A stretch of 12,394 bases of DNA, taken from NCBI GenBank assembly GCA_002421985.1, contig DISF01000008.1:4299-16692 (forward strand). Direction: 5' to 3'. Made by a program: the position numbers and the translations under genes. The DNA is from Roseovarius sp. UBA6217 (lineage in GTDB: Bacteria > Pseudomonadota > Alphaproteobacteria > Rhodobacterales > Rhodobacteraceae). The notes below the pieces were generated by a model. The model saw nothing but the letters and a program-made list of their open reading frames with translations, had not been told where the DNA came from and did no database searches. Position 1 is the first letter of the stretch, and each line of letters begins with the position of its first letter. Shown piece after piece: positions 5,521 through 12,215 of the stretch.

Positions 5521-6486
5521 ATGGTCGAGAAAAGCGGCCGTATCACGCTCTGGGGGATCGAGGTGTTCATGGTCGCCGCCGACGAGCGGTCGATCTCTGC
5601 CGCCGCGCGTCGCCTTGGTGCCAGCCCCTCGGCCGTGAGCCAGCAATTGACCAATCTCGAAGGCGCGGTGGGGGCCACGCTTTTGCAACGCAACGCGCGC
5701 CCCATCCGCCTCACGCCCGCGGGCGAGATCATGCACCGCCGCGCACAGGCGATCCTCAACGAGGCGGCGCAGGCGCGGGCCGAACTGGCGATGTCGCATC
5801 TCTCGACGCTCACCCGCTTTCGCCTCGGCATGATCGAGGATCTCGAGGCCGATGTGACGCCGCAATTGCTCACCCATATGGCGGGCGAATTGAAGGGCTG
5901 CCAGTTCCTGCTCGAGACCGGGGCCAGCCATCACCTTTACGATCAGCTTGATGCGCGCGCCCTCGACATCATCGTATCGGCGCAGCTTGGCGATGGGGCT
6001 GAGTGGACCGAGGTCCACCCGGTGCTGCGCGAACGCTTTGTCGCCGTCGCCCCGCGCGGCGCGATCCGCGCGGGCGGCGACATCCTGCGCCAGCTCAAGC
6101 GCCTGCCGCTGATCCAGTATACCCAGCGCCATTACATGGGGCGGCTGATCTCGGCGCATCTCGCGCGCGAGGGGCTGACCCTGCCTTACCGGTTCGAGCT
6201 TGACAGCTATCATTCGATCCTGGCGCTGGTCGGGCAGGGCACGGGCTGGTCGATCCTCACGCCGCTGGCGCTGATGCGCGCGCGGCGATTCGCCAACCAG
6301 ATCGACGTGATGGACCTGCCGCTTGCCCCGCTCACCCGCACCATCGCGGTGACCGCGCGCAAGGGCATCCTGCAAGACATGCCCGCCACCATCGCCGCGC
6401 GGCTCAAACCGGTGCTGCAAGAGAGCATCATCACCCCGGCCATCGCGGCGCATCCGTTTCTCGCGGACGGGGTGACGATCCTATGA
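5521..6486 (+). CDS. LysR-family transcriptional regulator
   Basis: The 321-aa protein has a LysR-type winged HTH at about residues 8-68 (recognition helix within ASPSAVSQQLTNLE, then LTPAGE), a linker helix, and an effector-binding domain at about 95-300. The length is typical. The ligand and targets cannot be read from the sequence. The ATG at 5521 lies 4 nt after the phaR stop and has no evident ribosome binding site, so translation is probably coupled to phaR and both are on one transcript. LysR proteins usually regulate a divergent neighbour; there is none here, since the upstream gene is phaR in the same direction. That makes autoregulation or a distant target more likely. A role in carbon storage control is suggested only by linkage. 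Its stop overlaps the end of convergent tadA by 6 bp. Confidence 0.9.
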   Translation: MVEKSGRITLWGIEVFMVAADERSISAAARRLGASPSAVSQQLTNLEGAVGATLLQRNARPIRLTPAGEIMHRRAQAILNEAAQARAELAMSHLSTLTRFRLGMIEDLEADVTPQLLTHMAGELKGCQFLLETGASHHLYDQLDARALDIIVSAQLGDGAEWTEVHPVLRERFVAVAPRGAIRAGGDILRQLKRLPLIQYTQRHYMGRLISAHLAREGLTLPYRFELDSYHSILALVGQGTGWSILTPLALMRARRFANQIDVMDLPLAPLTRTIAVTARKGILQDMPATIAARLKPVLQESIITPAIAAHPFLADGVTIL

Positions 6487-6939
6487 TTGGCCGCGCCGCG
6501 CGGCGAAAAACGCCCTGAGCAGCGCCTCCGCCTCGGTTGCGGCGATCCCCTCGTAGACCTCGGGCACATGGTGGCATTGCGGATGCGCAAACACCCGCGC
6601 CCCCTGCGCCACCCCGCCGGATTTGGGATCATCCGCGCCATAATAAAGCCGCGCGATCCGCGCGGCGGAAATGGCGGCGGCGCACATCGCGCAAGGCTCC
6701 AGCGTGACATAAAGCGCGTGCCCCACCAGCCGCTCGGACCCGGCCACGCCACAGGCGGCGCGGATCGCGAGGATCTCGGCATGGGCGGTGGGGTCGCGCA
6801 ACTCGCGCGTGCGGTTGCCCGCGCGCGCGACGATCGCGCCCGAGGGCGCGACCACCACCGCGCCCACCGGCACCTCGCCGCGCCGGGCGGCGGCCTGCGC
6901 CTCTGCAAGCGCGGCCTGCATCGGGCCTTGGCATGTCAT
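6481..6939 (-). CDS. tadA: tRNA-specific adenosine deaminase
   Basis: TadA converts A34 to inosine in the wobble position of tRNA-Arg(ACG) and is normally essential. The 152-aa product shows the cytidine/deoxycytidylate deaminase zinc motif: HAE with His53 (ligand) and Glu55 (proton shuttle), and PCAMC with Cys83 and Cys86. GEVPVGAVVV lies just before, as in all TadA proteins. I chose the ATG at 6939, giving six residues before a second possible start at 6921 (MQAALAEAQ). Neither has a strong ribosome binding site; a weak AGG precedes the second. It is divergent from the pseudouridine synthase gene over 51 bp and convergent, with a 6-bp overlap, with the LysR-type gene. A longer open frame upstream is antisense to the pseudouridine synthase gene and is not part of the protein. 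Confidence 0.95.
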   Translation of the reverse strand: MTCQGPMQAALAEAQAAARRGEVPVGAVVVAPSGAIVARAGNRTRELRDPTAHAEILAIRAACGVAGSERLVGHALYVTLEPCAMCAAAISAARIARLYYGADDPKSGGVAQGARVFAHPQCHHVPEVYEGIAATEAEALLRAFFAARRGQS

Positions 6940-6990
6940 AACCGGCTTGTGGCGCGCGTATCGCCCTTTCGCAAGCCCCGGCTTTGCGCT
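6940..6990. other. Short divergent gap between tadA and the pseudouridine synthase gene
   Basis: These 51 bp must carry the 5' ends of both genes. I see a near-perfect inverted repeat GCAAGCC-CC-GGCTTTGC (6971-6987) but no convincing promoter boxes or Shine-Dalgarno sequence for either gene. Short or leaderless messages are possible. Confidence 0.4.
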
Positions 6991-7803
6991 ATGGCCGCCA
7001 CCATGAACACCACCCTCCCCACAGAAGGCGAGCGTATCGCCAAGGTTATCGCCCGCGCCGGGCGCGCCAGCCGCCGCGAGGCCGAACGCCTGATCGAGGC
7101 GGGCCGCGTCACCGTGAACGGGCAAAAGATCACGCGGCCCGCGCTCAACGTCACGGCCGCCGACCGTATCGTGGTGGATGGCCGCCCGCTTGACGCGCCC
7201 GAGCCTGCCCGCCTCTGGCTCTATCACAAGCCCAAGGGCCGCGTGACCACCTCGCGCGACGAAAAGGGCCGTCCCACCATCTATGACGATCTCCCCGAGG
7301 ATATGCCCCGCGTCATGAGCGTGGGCAGACTCGATCTCAATTCCGAGGGGCTTTTGCTGCTCACCAATGATGGCGCGCTCAAGCGCCGCCTGGAACTGCC
7401 CTCTACCGGCTGGCTGCGCCGCTACCGCGTGCGCGTCAACGGCACGCCGACGGAGGCCACTTTTGATCCGCTGCGCCGGGGCCTCACGCTCGATGGCGAG
7501 CGATTTCAGCCGATGCTCGTCACCCTCGACCGCCAGAAGGGTGCCAATGCCTGGGCTACCGTCTCGATCCGCGAGGGCAAGAACCGCGAGATCCGCCGCG
7601 CGATGGAGGCGGTGGGGCTGGTCGTGAACCGTCTCATCCGGCTTTCCTACGGGCCGTTCCAGCTTGGCAATCTCGCCCCCGGCGCGGTCGAGGAAATCCG
7701 CCCCCGCGTGCTGCGCGACCAGCTTGGCCTCACCGCCCCCGACGCCCCCGCGCCGATCAAGCCAAGGCCCAAGCCCGACCGCACCCGCCGCCCGCGCCCC
7801 TGA
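6991..7803 (+). CDS. rRNA pseudouridine synthase, RsuA/RluB family
   Basis: This 270-aa protein isomerises a specific uridine in ribosomal RNA. An N-terminal S4 RNA-binding domain spans about residues 15-65 (RIAKVIARAGRASRREAERL, then GRVTVNG). The catalytic domain contains GRLDLNSEGLLLLTNDG with the nucleophile Asp115, and later EGKNREIRRAMEAVG, which is the family's C-terminal signature. RluB (23S rRNA, large-subunit helix 89-90 region) is the closest match by overall pattern. RluE, RluF or RsuA cannot be excluded, so I give no symbol. The tail (about residues 250-270) is Pro/Arg/Lys-rich and basic, perhaps aiding RNA contact. The start may be ATG 6991 or ATG 7003; neither has a clear ribosome binding site, and the family motif starts well after both. 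It is convergent with the metallohydrolase gene downstream. Confidence 0.93.
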   Translation: MAATMNTTLPTEGERIAKVIARAGRASRREAERLIEAGRVTVNGQKITRPALNVTAADRIVVDGRPLDAPEPARLWLYHKPKGRVTTSRDEKGRPTIYDDLPEDMPRVMSVGRLDLNSEGLLLLTNDGALKRRLELPSTGWLRRYRVRVNGTPTEATFDPLRRGLTLDGERFQPMLVTLDRQKGANAWATVSIREGKNREIRRAMEAVGLVVNRLIRLSYGPFQLGNLAPGAVEEIRPRVLRDQLGLTAPDAPAPIKPRPKPDRTRRPRP

Positions 7804-7830
7804 CTTCATCTTGCCCTAAATACTCCGGGG

Positions 7831-7880
7831 GTGTGGGGGCTGGCCCCCACTTGATCCTGCGTGTGGGGGCTGGCCCCCAC
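7831..7880. repeat. Tandem identical palindromes between two convergent genes
   Basis: The 20-bp unit GTGTGGGGGCTGGCCCCCAC occurs at 7831-7850 and again, unchanged, at 7861-7880, exactly 30 bp apart. Each contains an 8-bp-arm palindrome (7833-7850, 7863-7880) that would fold as a GC stem with a CUGG loop in RNA of either strand. No T-run follows on either strand. They lie just after the pseudouridine synthase stop (7803) and just before the hydrolase stop (7888), so they could serve both genes as 3' stems. A TAAATACTCCGGGGG string precedes the first copy (7817-7831); I recall similar strings recurring in Rhodobacteraceae intergenic regions. Confidence 0.8.
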
Positions 7881-7887
7881 GCCGCCC

Positions 7888-8580
7888 TCACAACTCGATC
7901 GCCGCCATAACCTCCGGTTCGATCACCTCCACCCCCGGTAGCGCCTCGGCCAGCGCCGCCGCCGATTGCTCCATTACCGGGAAGGTGCGGTAATGGCACG
8001 GGATCACCACCTTGAAATCAAAGAATGTCCTGGCCGCATAGGCGGCACGCGCCATGTCCATGGTGAAATACCCGCCTGCGCAGAGGATACCGATATCGGG
8101 GTGGTGCAGATCGTTGAACACGCCCATATCGGCCATCACATCGGTATCGCCCGAGACATAGATCACCCGTCCCTCGCCCGCGATCATGTAGCCGCATTCG
8201 CTTCCCGTTACCTGCGGGCCGTCGGGCGTGGCGATGGAGGTGGAATGCGTGGCATGGACCATCGTCACCTTGACGCCTCCCAGATCGACCGTGCCACCCT
8301 TGTTGAAGCCCGTGGTCTCGATCCCCTCTTTCTCGGCCCAGAACGACATCAGGTCATATTGTCCCACCACCGGCACGCCAAGCCGTTTGGCCAGCGGCAG
8401 CACATCGGCGACATGGTCGAAATGCGCGTGGGTGACAAGGATATGTGTGGCCCCCGTGCTGGCCGCGTCGTGCTGATCCTCGGCCAGCATCGGGTTGCCG
8501 TTGAGCCACGGATCGAGCAGGATCACTTGCCCGCCGATCTCGATGCGGAATGAGCTGTGGCCAAGCCAGATGATACGCAT
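7888..8580 (-). CDS. Metal-dependent hydrolase, metallo-beta-lactamase fold (UPF0173 type)
   Basis: The 230-aa protein starts MRIIWLGHSSF, typical of UPF0173/YtkL hydrolases. It carries the metallo-beta-lactamase motif HAHFDH (His51, His53, Asp55, His56), then His112 (ATHST), Asp145 (SGDTD) and His196 (PCHYRTFP). This full set is expected to bind two metal ions. No signal peptide is present, so it should be cytoplasmic. The substrate of this family is not established, and none can be inferred here. The start ATG at 8580 has, on its own strand, AGGAG (8587-8591) 6 nt upstream. The frame stays open further upstream but that part is GC-rich repeat DNA. It is convergent with the pseudouridine synthase gene and divergent from gatCA over 333 bp. 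Confidence 0.93.
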   Translation of the reverse strand: MRIIWLGHSSFRIEIGGQVILLDPWLNGNPMLAEDQHDAASTGATHILVTHAHFDHVADVLPLAKRLGVPVVGQYDLMSFWAEKEGIETTGFNKGGTVDLGGVKVTMVHATHSTSIATPDGPQVTGSECGYMIAGEGRVIYVSGDTDVMADMGVFNDLHHPDIGILCAGGYFTMDMARAAYAARTFFDFKVVIPCHYRTFPVMEQSAAALAEALPGVEVIEPEVMAAIEL

Positions 8581-8740
8581 GGGGGTCTCCTGTCGTGTTT
8601 GTGTCAAAGCGATGCGCGCATGGTGCCAGATCTGCCCCGGCTTGTCATCCGGTGCAAGGGCGGTGGGGGGCTTTAAGGGCCTTGAAGGGGGCGTTCGATG
8701 TGATGCGATGAGCCGCGCGGGTGCCCGCCCGCCGGACGGG

Positions 8741-8815
8741 CGCTCGCGCGGCGGCGCGCCAAGGCGCGCCTTGTTCCGCGCGGGGGACAGAAAGCGAATG
8801 GCGGCTCCAGGCCAG
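8741..8815 (-). repeat. Dispersed GC-rich repeat, copy 2 (inverted)
   Basis: The reverse complement of this stretch aligns with 636-709 over its whole length. It includes the 17-bp identical core (8774-8790) and the identical end GCCGCGCGAGCG read on the minus strand (8741-8752). Beyond the end, both copies continue into GC-rich self-complementary DNA (here 8722-8740), but the sequence differs. No open frame and no target duplication are evident. Confidence 0.7.
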
Positions 8816-8856
8816 CCCCCCGCAAACCCGCGCGCCGCCAGCGACGGGGGCACCGC

Positions 8857-8885
8857 TTGCCTCTGGCCGCGCGCGCGGGTAAATG
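8857..8885 (+). promoter_or_regulatory. Probable gatCA promoter
   Basis: TTGCCT (8857-8862) and TAAATG (8880-8885) are 17 bp apart. The start of transcription would be near 8892, about 22 nt before the gatC ATG. The spacer is very GC-rich. It lies downstream of the dispersed repeat, so the repeat is outside the promoter. Confidence 0.5.
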
Positions 8886-8913
8886 CAGGCCAGCCGCAAC
8901 ATGGAGGGGCTGC

Positions 8914-9201
8914 ATGTCCATCGACCTTGAAACCGCCGCCCGCGTGGCCAAGCTCGCCCGCATCCGCGTGGACGAGGACGCGCTTCCCGCGCTGGCACAG
9001 GAATTCAACACCATCCTCGGCTTTATCGAGCAGTTGAACGAGGTCGATGTGACGGGGGTCGAGCCGATGACATCCGTCACGCCCATGCGCCTCAAGCGCC
9101 GCGCCGATGTGGTTACCGATGGCGACCGGCAGGCCGAGATCCTGTCCAATGCGCCCGATGCGCGCGAGGGATTCTTTGCCGTGCCGAAAGTGGTGGAATG
9201 A
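8914..9201 (+). CDS. gatC: Asp-tRNA(Asn)/Glu-tRNA(Gln) amidotransferase subunit C
   Basis: GatC is the small stabilising subunit of the GatCAB amidotransferase, which corrects Glu-tRNA(Gln) and Asp-tRNA(Asn) to the amide forms. The 95-aa product matches the family pattern: an N-terminal helix pair (ETAARVAKLARIRVDEDAL, EFNTILGFIEQLNEVDV), VEPMTSV in the middle, and the C-terminal RAD-V-DG and ILSNAPDAREGFFAVPKVVE segments. The length is typical (about 95-100 aa). The ATG at 8914 has GGAGGG (8903-8908) 5 nt upstream; the longer open frame from a TTG at 8857 would start inside the promoter and adds non-conserved residues. Its stop overlaps the gatA start by 4 bp (ATGA), so the two are translationally coupled. 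gatB is not in the window and must lie elsewhere, as is common in this group. Confidence 0.96.
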   Translation: MSIDLETAARVAKLARIRVDEDALPALAQEFNTILGFIEQLNEVDVTGVEPMTSVTPMRLKRRADVVTDGDRQAEILSNAPDAREGFFAVPKVVE

Positions 9202-10691
9202 GCATGACCGATCTCAACACGCTGACCATTGCCGAGGCCCGCGACGCGCTGCGAAAGGGCGAGGTGACGAGCCTTGATCTGACCGAGGCCTGCCTTGCCG
9301 CCACTGAGGGCGCGGGCGCTCTCAATGCCTTTGTCCACCCCACCCCCGATCTCGCGCGCGATCAGGCGCGGGCGGCGGATGCGCGGATCGCCAAGGGCGA
9401 CGCGCCCGCCATGTGCGGCATCCCGCTGGGGATCAAGGATCTTTTCTGCACCAAGGGCGTGCCCTCTCAGGCCGCCAGCCGCATCCTGCAAGGATTCAAG
9501 CCGGAATACGAATCGACCGTCACGCAGAACCTCTTTGACGCGGGCGCGGTGATGCTGGGCAAGCTCAACATGGACGAGTTTGCGATGGGGTCCAGCAACG
9601 AGACCTCCTGCTATGGCAATGTGGTCAATCCGTGGCGGCGCGCGGGTGACGCGACGCCGCTCACGCCGGGCGGGTCTTCGGGCGGCTCGGCGGCGGCGGT
9701 GGCCGCCGATCTTTGCCTTGCCGCGACCGGCACCGATACCGGCGGCTCGATCCGCCAGCCTGCGGCCTTTGCAGGCATCACCGGCATAAAGCCCACCTAC
9801 GGCCGCTGCTCGCGCTGGGGGATCGTGGCCTTTGCCTCCTCGCTCGATCAGGCCGGACCGATGACCAAATCGGTGCGCGACGCGGCGATCATGCTGGAGG
9901 CCATGTGCGGCCACGACCCCAAGGACAGCACCTCCGCCGATTATCCGGTTCCGAACTTCGAAGCCGCGCTTTCGGGGGATATCCGGGGCAAGGTGATCGG
10001 GATTCCTAAAGAATACCGCATGGACGGTATGCCCGCCGAGATCGGGAAACTGTGGTCCGACGGCGCGCAGATGCTGCGCGACGCAGGCGCGGAAATCCGC
10101 GACATCTCGCTGCCGCATACCAAATACGCGCTGCCCGCCTATTACGTGATCGCCCCCGCCGAGGCGTCAAGCAATCTCGCGCGCTATGACGGCGTGCGCT
10201 ATGGCCACCGGGCGAAACTGGCACAGGGCGACGGCATCACCGAGATGTATGAGAAGACCCGTGCCGAAGGATTCGGGCCAGAGGTGCAGCGCCGGGTGAT
10301 GGTGGGCACCTATGTGCTCTCGGCCGGGTTCTACGACGCCTATTACAACCGCGCGCGCAAGGTCCGCACGCTCATCAAGCGCGACTTTGAGGAGGTGTTC
10401 GCCACTGGCGTCGATGCGATCCTCACGCCCGCCACCCCCTCGGCGGCTTTTGGCTTGGGCGAGATGACCAATGCCGATCCGGTGCAGATGTATCTCAACG
10501 ACGTGTTCACCGTGACGGTGAACCTCGCCGGGCTGCCTGGAATCGCGCTGCCTGCGGGGCTGGATGCCAAGGGCCTGCCGCTGGGGCTGCAACTGATCGG
10601 GCGGCCATGGCAAGAGGGCGATCTGCTCAACACCGCCTACGCGCTGGAGCGCGCGGCGGGGTTTGTGGCCAAGCCCGCGAAATGGTGGTAA
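9198..10691 (+). CDS. gatA: Asp-tRNA(Asn)/Glu-tRNA(Gln) amidotransferase subunit A
   Basis: GatA is the glutaminase subunit: it releases ammonia from glutamine (or asparagine) and channels it to GatB. The 497-aa product is a full-length amidase-signature protein. The Ser-cisSer-Lys triad is visible as Lys80 (PLGIKDLF), Ser160 (PGGSSGGSAAA) and the nucleophile Ser184 (GTDTGGSIRQPA), matching Lys79/Ser154/Ser178 of the Staphylococcus enzyme as I recall. The C-terminal part has the family's LPLGLQLIG and PW-EG motifs (about residues 455-475). I chose ATG 9198, which overlaps the gatC stop in ATGA; ATG 9204 is two codons later and equally possible. No terminator is evident, and the lipoprotein gene starts 38 bp downstream, so read-through is likely. 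Confidence 0.97.
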   Translation: MSMTDLNTLTIAEARDALRKGEVTSLDLTEACLAATEGAGALNAFVHPTPDLARDQARAADARIAKGDAPAMCGIPLGIKDLFCTKGVPSQAASRILQGFKPEYESTVTQNLFDAGAVMLGKLNMDEFAMGSSNETSCYGNVVNPWRRAGDATPLTPGGSSGGSAAAVAADLCLAATGTDTGGSIRQPAAFAGITGIKPTYGRCSRWGIVAFASSLDQAGPMTKSVRDAAIMLEAMCGHDPKDSTSADYPVPNFEAALSGDIRGKVIGIPKEYRMDGMPAEIGKLWSDGAQMLRDAGAEIRDISLPHTKYALPAYYVIAPAEASSNLARYDGVRYGHRAKLAQGDGITEMYEKTRAEGFGPEVQRRVMVGTYVLSAGFYDAYYNRARKVRTLIKRDFEEVFATGVDAILTPATPSAAFGLGEMTNADPVQMYLNDVFTVTVNLAGLPGIALPAGLDAKGLPLGLQLIGRPWQEGDLLNTAYALERAAGFVAKPAKWW

Positions 10692-10729
10692 ACCCCCTTG
10701 CGACAAACGCATTTGGCAGGATGACGGAT

Positions 10730-11485
10730 ATGCGGCTTACGCTTGGTTTTCTGGCGATGACGGCGCTCGCCGCCTGTGCCCCGGCGATCCCCGACAGCGG
10801 GGCCGGGGTCGATACCGGGAGCGGCGTCGGCTTCAAGGATTATACCGCCTATCAACTCGAGAAGGCCGCGCGCGAGGCGGCGCTGGCAGGCGCGGCCCTG
10901 CCACCGGCGGGCGCGGTCTCGTCAGAGCCGCTCGACGCCACCGGCGGCGCGACAGCCGCCGCCCGTGACCCGGAGGCCGCAAGAATCGCCGCCGAGGCGC
11001 GCGCCGCGCTTGAGGCCGCCGGACCGGGTGCGGCCCCGGTGCAGGCCAGCCCCGGCAACCCGCCGCCCGCGGTGGTCAACGGCGTGGGGATCTCGCGCGA
11101 GAACAGCTTTGACGCGGTCGATGCCGAGCGCTCGATCGAAGAGGACGCTGCCCGCATCGCCCGCAACCGCGCGCAATACGAGGTGATCCAGCCCGAGGCG
11201 ATCGGCGGGCGCCCCGGCGATGTCGGCCCCAATATCGTGGAATACGCGCTGGCCACCAAGCATCCCGTCGGCACACAGATGTATAGCCGCGGCGGGATCG
11301 GGGCGATCGGCGCGGCGGCTCGGCATGAGCGCAACTGCGCAGGCTACGCCTCGCCCGATCTCGCGCAACTCGATTTCCTGCGCAAGGGCGGGCCCGAGCG
11401 CGACCGGATGTCGCTCGATCCCGATGGCGATGGCTATGCCTGCGGCTGGAACCCGGCCCCGTTCCGCCGTGCGCTCTCCAACTGA
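10730..11485 (+). CDS. Putative lipoprotein with C-terminal Excalibur-like calcium-binding motif
   Basis: I do not recognise a named gene. The 251-aa product begins with a lipoprotein signal peptide: charged start, hydrophobic LTLGFLAMTAL, and a lipobox LAAC with Cys16 as the lipidation site. A long Ala/Pro/Gly-rich, probably disordered region follows (about 20-140), then a mixed segment. The C-terminus reads NCAGY...A..DF...GGP..D.MSLDPDGDGYACGW (about residues 202-239), with two cysteines (203, 238) and a DxDGDGxxC loop. That is the pattern of the Excalibur extracellular calcium-binding domain, though the spacing is slightly variant. It should sit in the periplasm, anchored to a membrane. 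ATG 10730 is preferred (AGG at 10718-10720); ATG 10721 is an alternative. It overlaps the amidase gene by 17 bp, suggesting a joint cell-envelope role. Confidence 0.8.
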   Translation: MRLTLGFLAMTALAACAPAIPDSGAGVDTGSGVGFKDYTAYQLEKAAREAALAGAALPPAGAVSSEPLDATGGATAAARDPEAARIAAEARAALEAAGPGAAPVQASPGNPPPAVVNGVGISRENSFDAVDAERSIEEDAARIARNRAQYEVIQPEAIGGRPGDVGPNIVEYALATKHPVGTQMYSRGGIGAIGAAARHERNCAGYASPDLAQLDFLRKGGPERDRMSLDPDGDGYACGWNPAPFRRALSN

Positions 11486-12206
11486 TCCTGCGCCGCATCC
11501 TTCGCCCAATCACGGCCCCCGCCGGGGCGGGCTTGTGCCCGATCTGATCGTGCTGCACCACACCGCGATGGCCACGCCCGAGGCCGCCCTCGCGCGGCTC
11601 TGCGATCCGGGGCCGGAAGTGTCGGCGCATTACCTGATCTGCGAACGGGGCCGCTGCTGGCAATTGGTCGCTGAGGAGGCCCGTGCCTGGCATGCCGGGG
11701 CCGGGCGGTGGGGTGACGCGGGGGATGTCAATTCGCGCTCCATCGGGATCGAGCTGGCCAATCGTGGCGACCATCCCTATCCCGCGCCGCAAATGGCGGC
11801 GCTGCGCGCGCTGATGGCGGGGGTCATGGCGCGCTGGGCAATCCCGCCCCACCGGGTGATCGCGCATTCCGACATGGCGCCGGGGCGAAAATCCGATCCC
11901 GGCCCGCGCTTTGACTGGCGCGCGCTGGCGCGCGACGGGCTGTCGGTCTGGTCTGACGTGGTGGGGCAGGGGGCGCAGGGAGCGCGGGGGGCGAAGGGAG
12001 GGCAGGGGGCCGCGTGGGAGGATTTTCTGCGCGACGCCGCGCGCTTTGGCTATCCGGTGGCGGAGACCCCACCCCAAACGGTGCTCGACGCCTTTCGCCT
12101 GCGCTTTCGCCCGCATCACACCGGGCCGCTTGATGGCACCGATTGCGCGCGAATTGCCGATCTTGCCGCGCGCTTTCCCGTTGACCGGGGGGGGGCGAGC
12201 GCCTAA
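11469..12206 (+). CDS. N-acetylmuramoyl-L-alanine amidase (AmpD/AmiD type, Amidase_2)
   Basis: The 245-aa enzyme should cut the bond between N-acetylmuramic acid and L-alanine in peptidoglycan or its turnover products. Zinc ligands of the T7-lysozyme-like fold are visible: His30 (VLHHT), His133 (AHSD) and Asp143 (KSDPGP), with Glu95 (IGIELAN) as catalytic candidate. A C-terminal segment (about 183-240) resembles the helical domain following AmiD catalytic domains. Between them is a Gly/Ala-rich tract (167-181). No signal peptide is seen, so it could act in the cytoplasm on muropeptides, like AmpD, despite the AmiD-like layout. The start is uncertain: a GTG at 11469 gives the 20-residue lead (PSPNHGPRRGG) usual in this family, and no ATG fits. 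It overlaps the lipoprotein gene by 17 bp, and no ribosome binding site is evident. Confidence 0.9.
   Translation: MRSPTDPAPHPSPNHGPRRGGLVPDLIVLHHTAMATPEAALARLCDPGPEVSAHYLICERGRCWQLVAEEARAWHAGAGRWGDAGDVNSRSIGIELANRGDHPYPAPQMAALRALMAGVMARWAIPPHRVIAHSDMAPGRKSDPGPRFDWRALARDGLSVWSDVVGQGAQGARGAKGGQGAAWEDFLRDAARFGYPVAETPPQTVLDAFRLRFRPHHTGPLDGTDCARIADLAARFPVDRGGASA
11961..12011 (+). repeat. G-run tract inside the amidase gene
   Basis: About 50 bp contain at least six runs of three or more G on the coding strand, with short spacers. Translated, it gives a low-complexity run of Gly alternating with Ala, Gln, Arg and Lys (residues 167-181) between the catalytic and C-terminal domains. It may form a G-quadruplex in DNA or mRNA and could be prone to length change. 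Confidence 0.7.
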
Positions 12207-12209
12207 GCC
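12181..12209 (+). promoter_or_regulatory. Probable rnpB promoter inside the end of the amidase gene
   Basis: TTGACC (12181-12186) and TAAGCC (12204-12209) are 17 bp apart; the -10 begins at the amidase TAA stop. A start of transcription near 12216 agrees with the expected 5' end of RNase P RNA. The spacer contains a run of nine or more G. The -10 is imperfect. Confidence 0.5.
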
Positions 12210-12215
12210 GGGCCT

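Larger units (their letters stand above)
8581..8913. other. Gene-free divergent gap between the hydrolase gene and gatC (333 bp)
   Basis: The gap holds the hydrolase ribosome binding site (8587-8591), a CAGATCTG palindrome (8627-8634), the second copy of the dispersed repeat (8741-8815), and the probable gatC promoter and ribosome binding site. No open frame here looks like a gene. I could not identify a promoter for the hydrolase gene. Confidence 0.65.

Noticed and set aside
4293..5873. 526-codon minus-strand open frame across phaP, phaR and the start of the LysR-type gene
   Set aside because: It spans three well-supported genes and the phaP terminator on the other strand. Its Gly-rich repeats are the complement of phasin Ala codons.
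8075..8082. CTGCGCAG palindrome inside the hydrolase gene as a further PhaR site
   Set aside because: It has no spacer between the half-sites, lies in coding sequence of an unrelated gene, and such 8-mers are expected by chance in GC-rich DNA.
8602..8607. TTGACA on the minus strand as a hydrolase gene promoter
   Set aside because: A 17-bp spacer would place the -10 on the start codon with a non-matching sequence (CCCCCA), so it cannot drive the full gene.
11460..11540. Possible frameshift making one lipoprotein-amidase fusion
   Set aside because: Each protein is complete: the first ends just after its Excalibur-like motif, and the second has its own family-typical N-terminal lead. A 17-bp overlap is a common operon arrangement.
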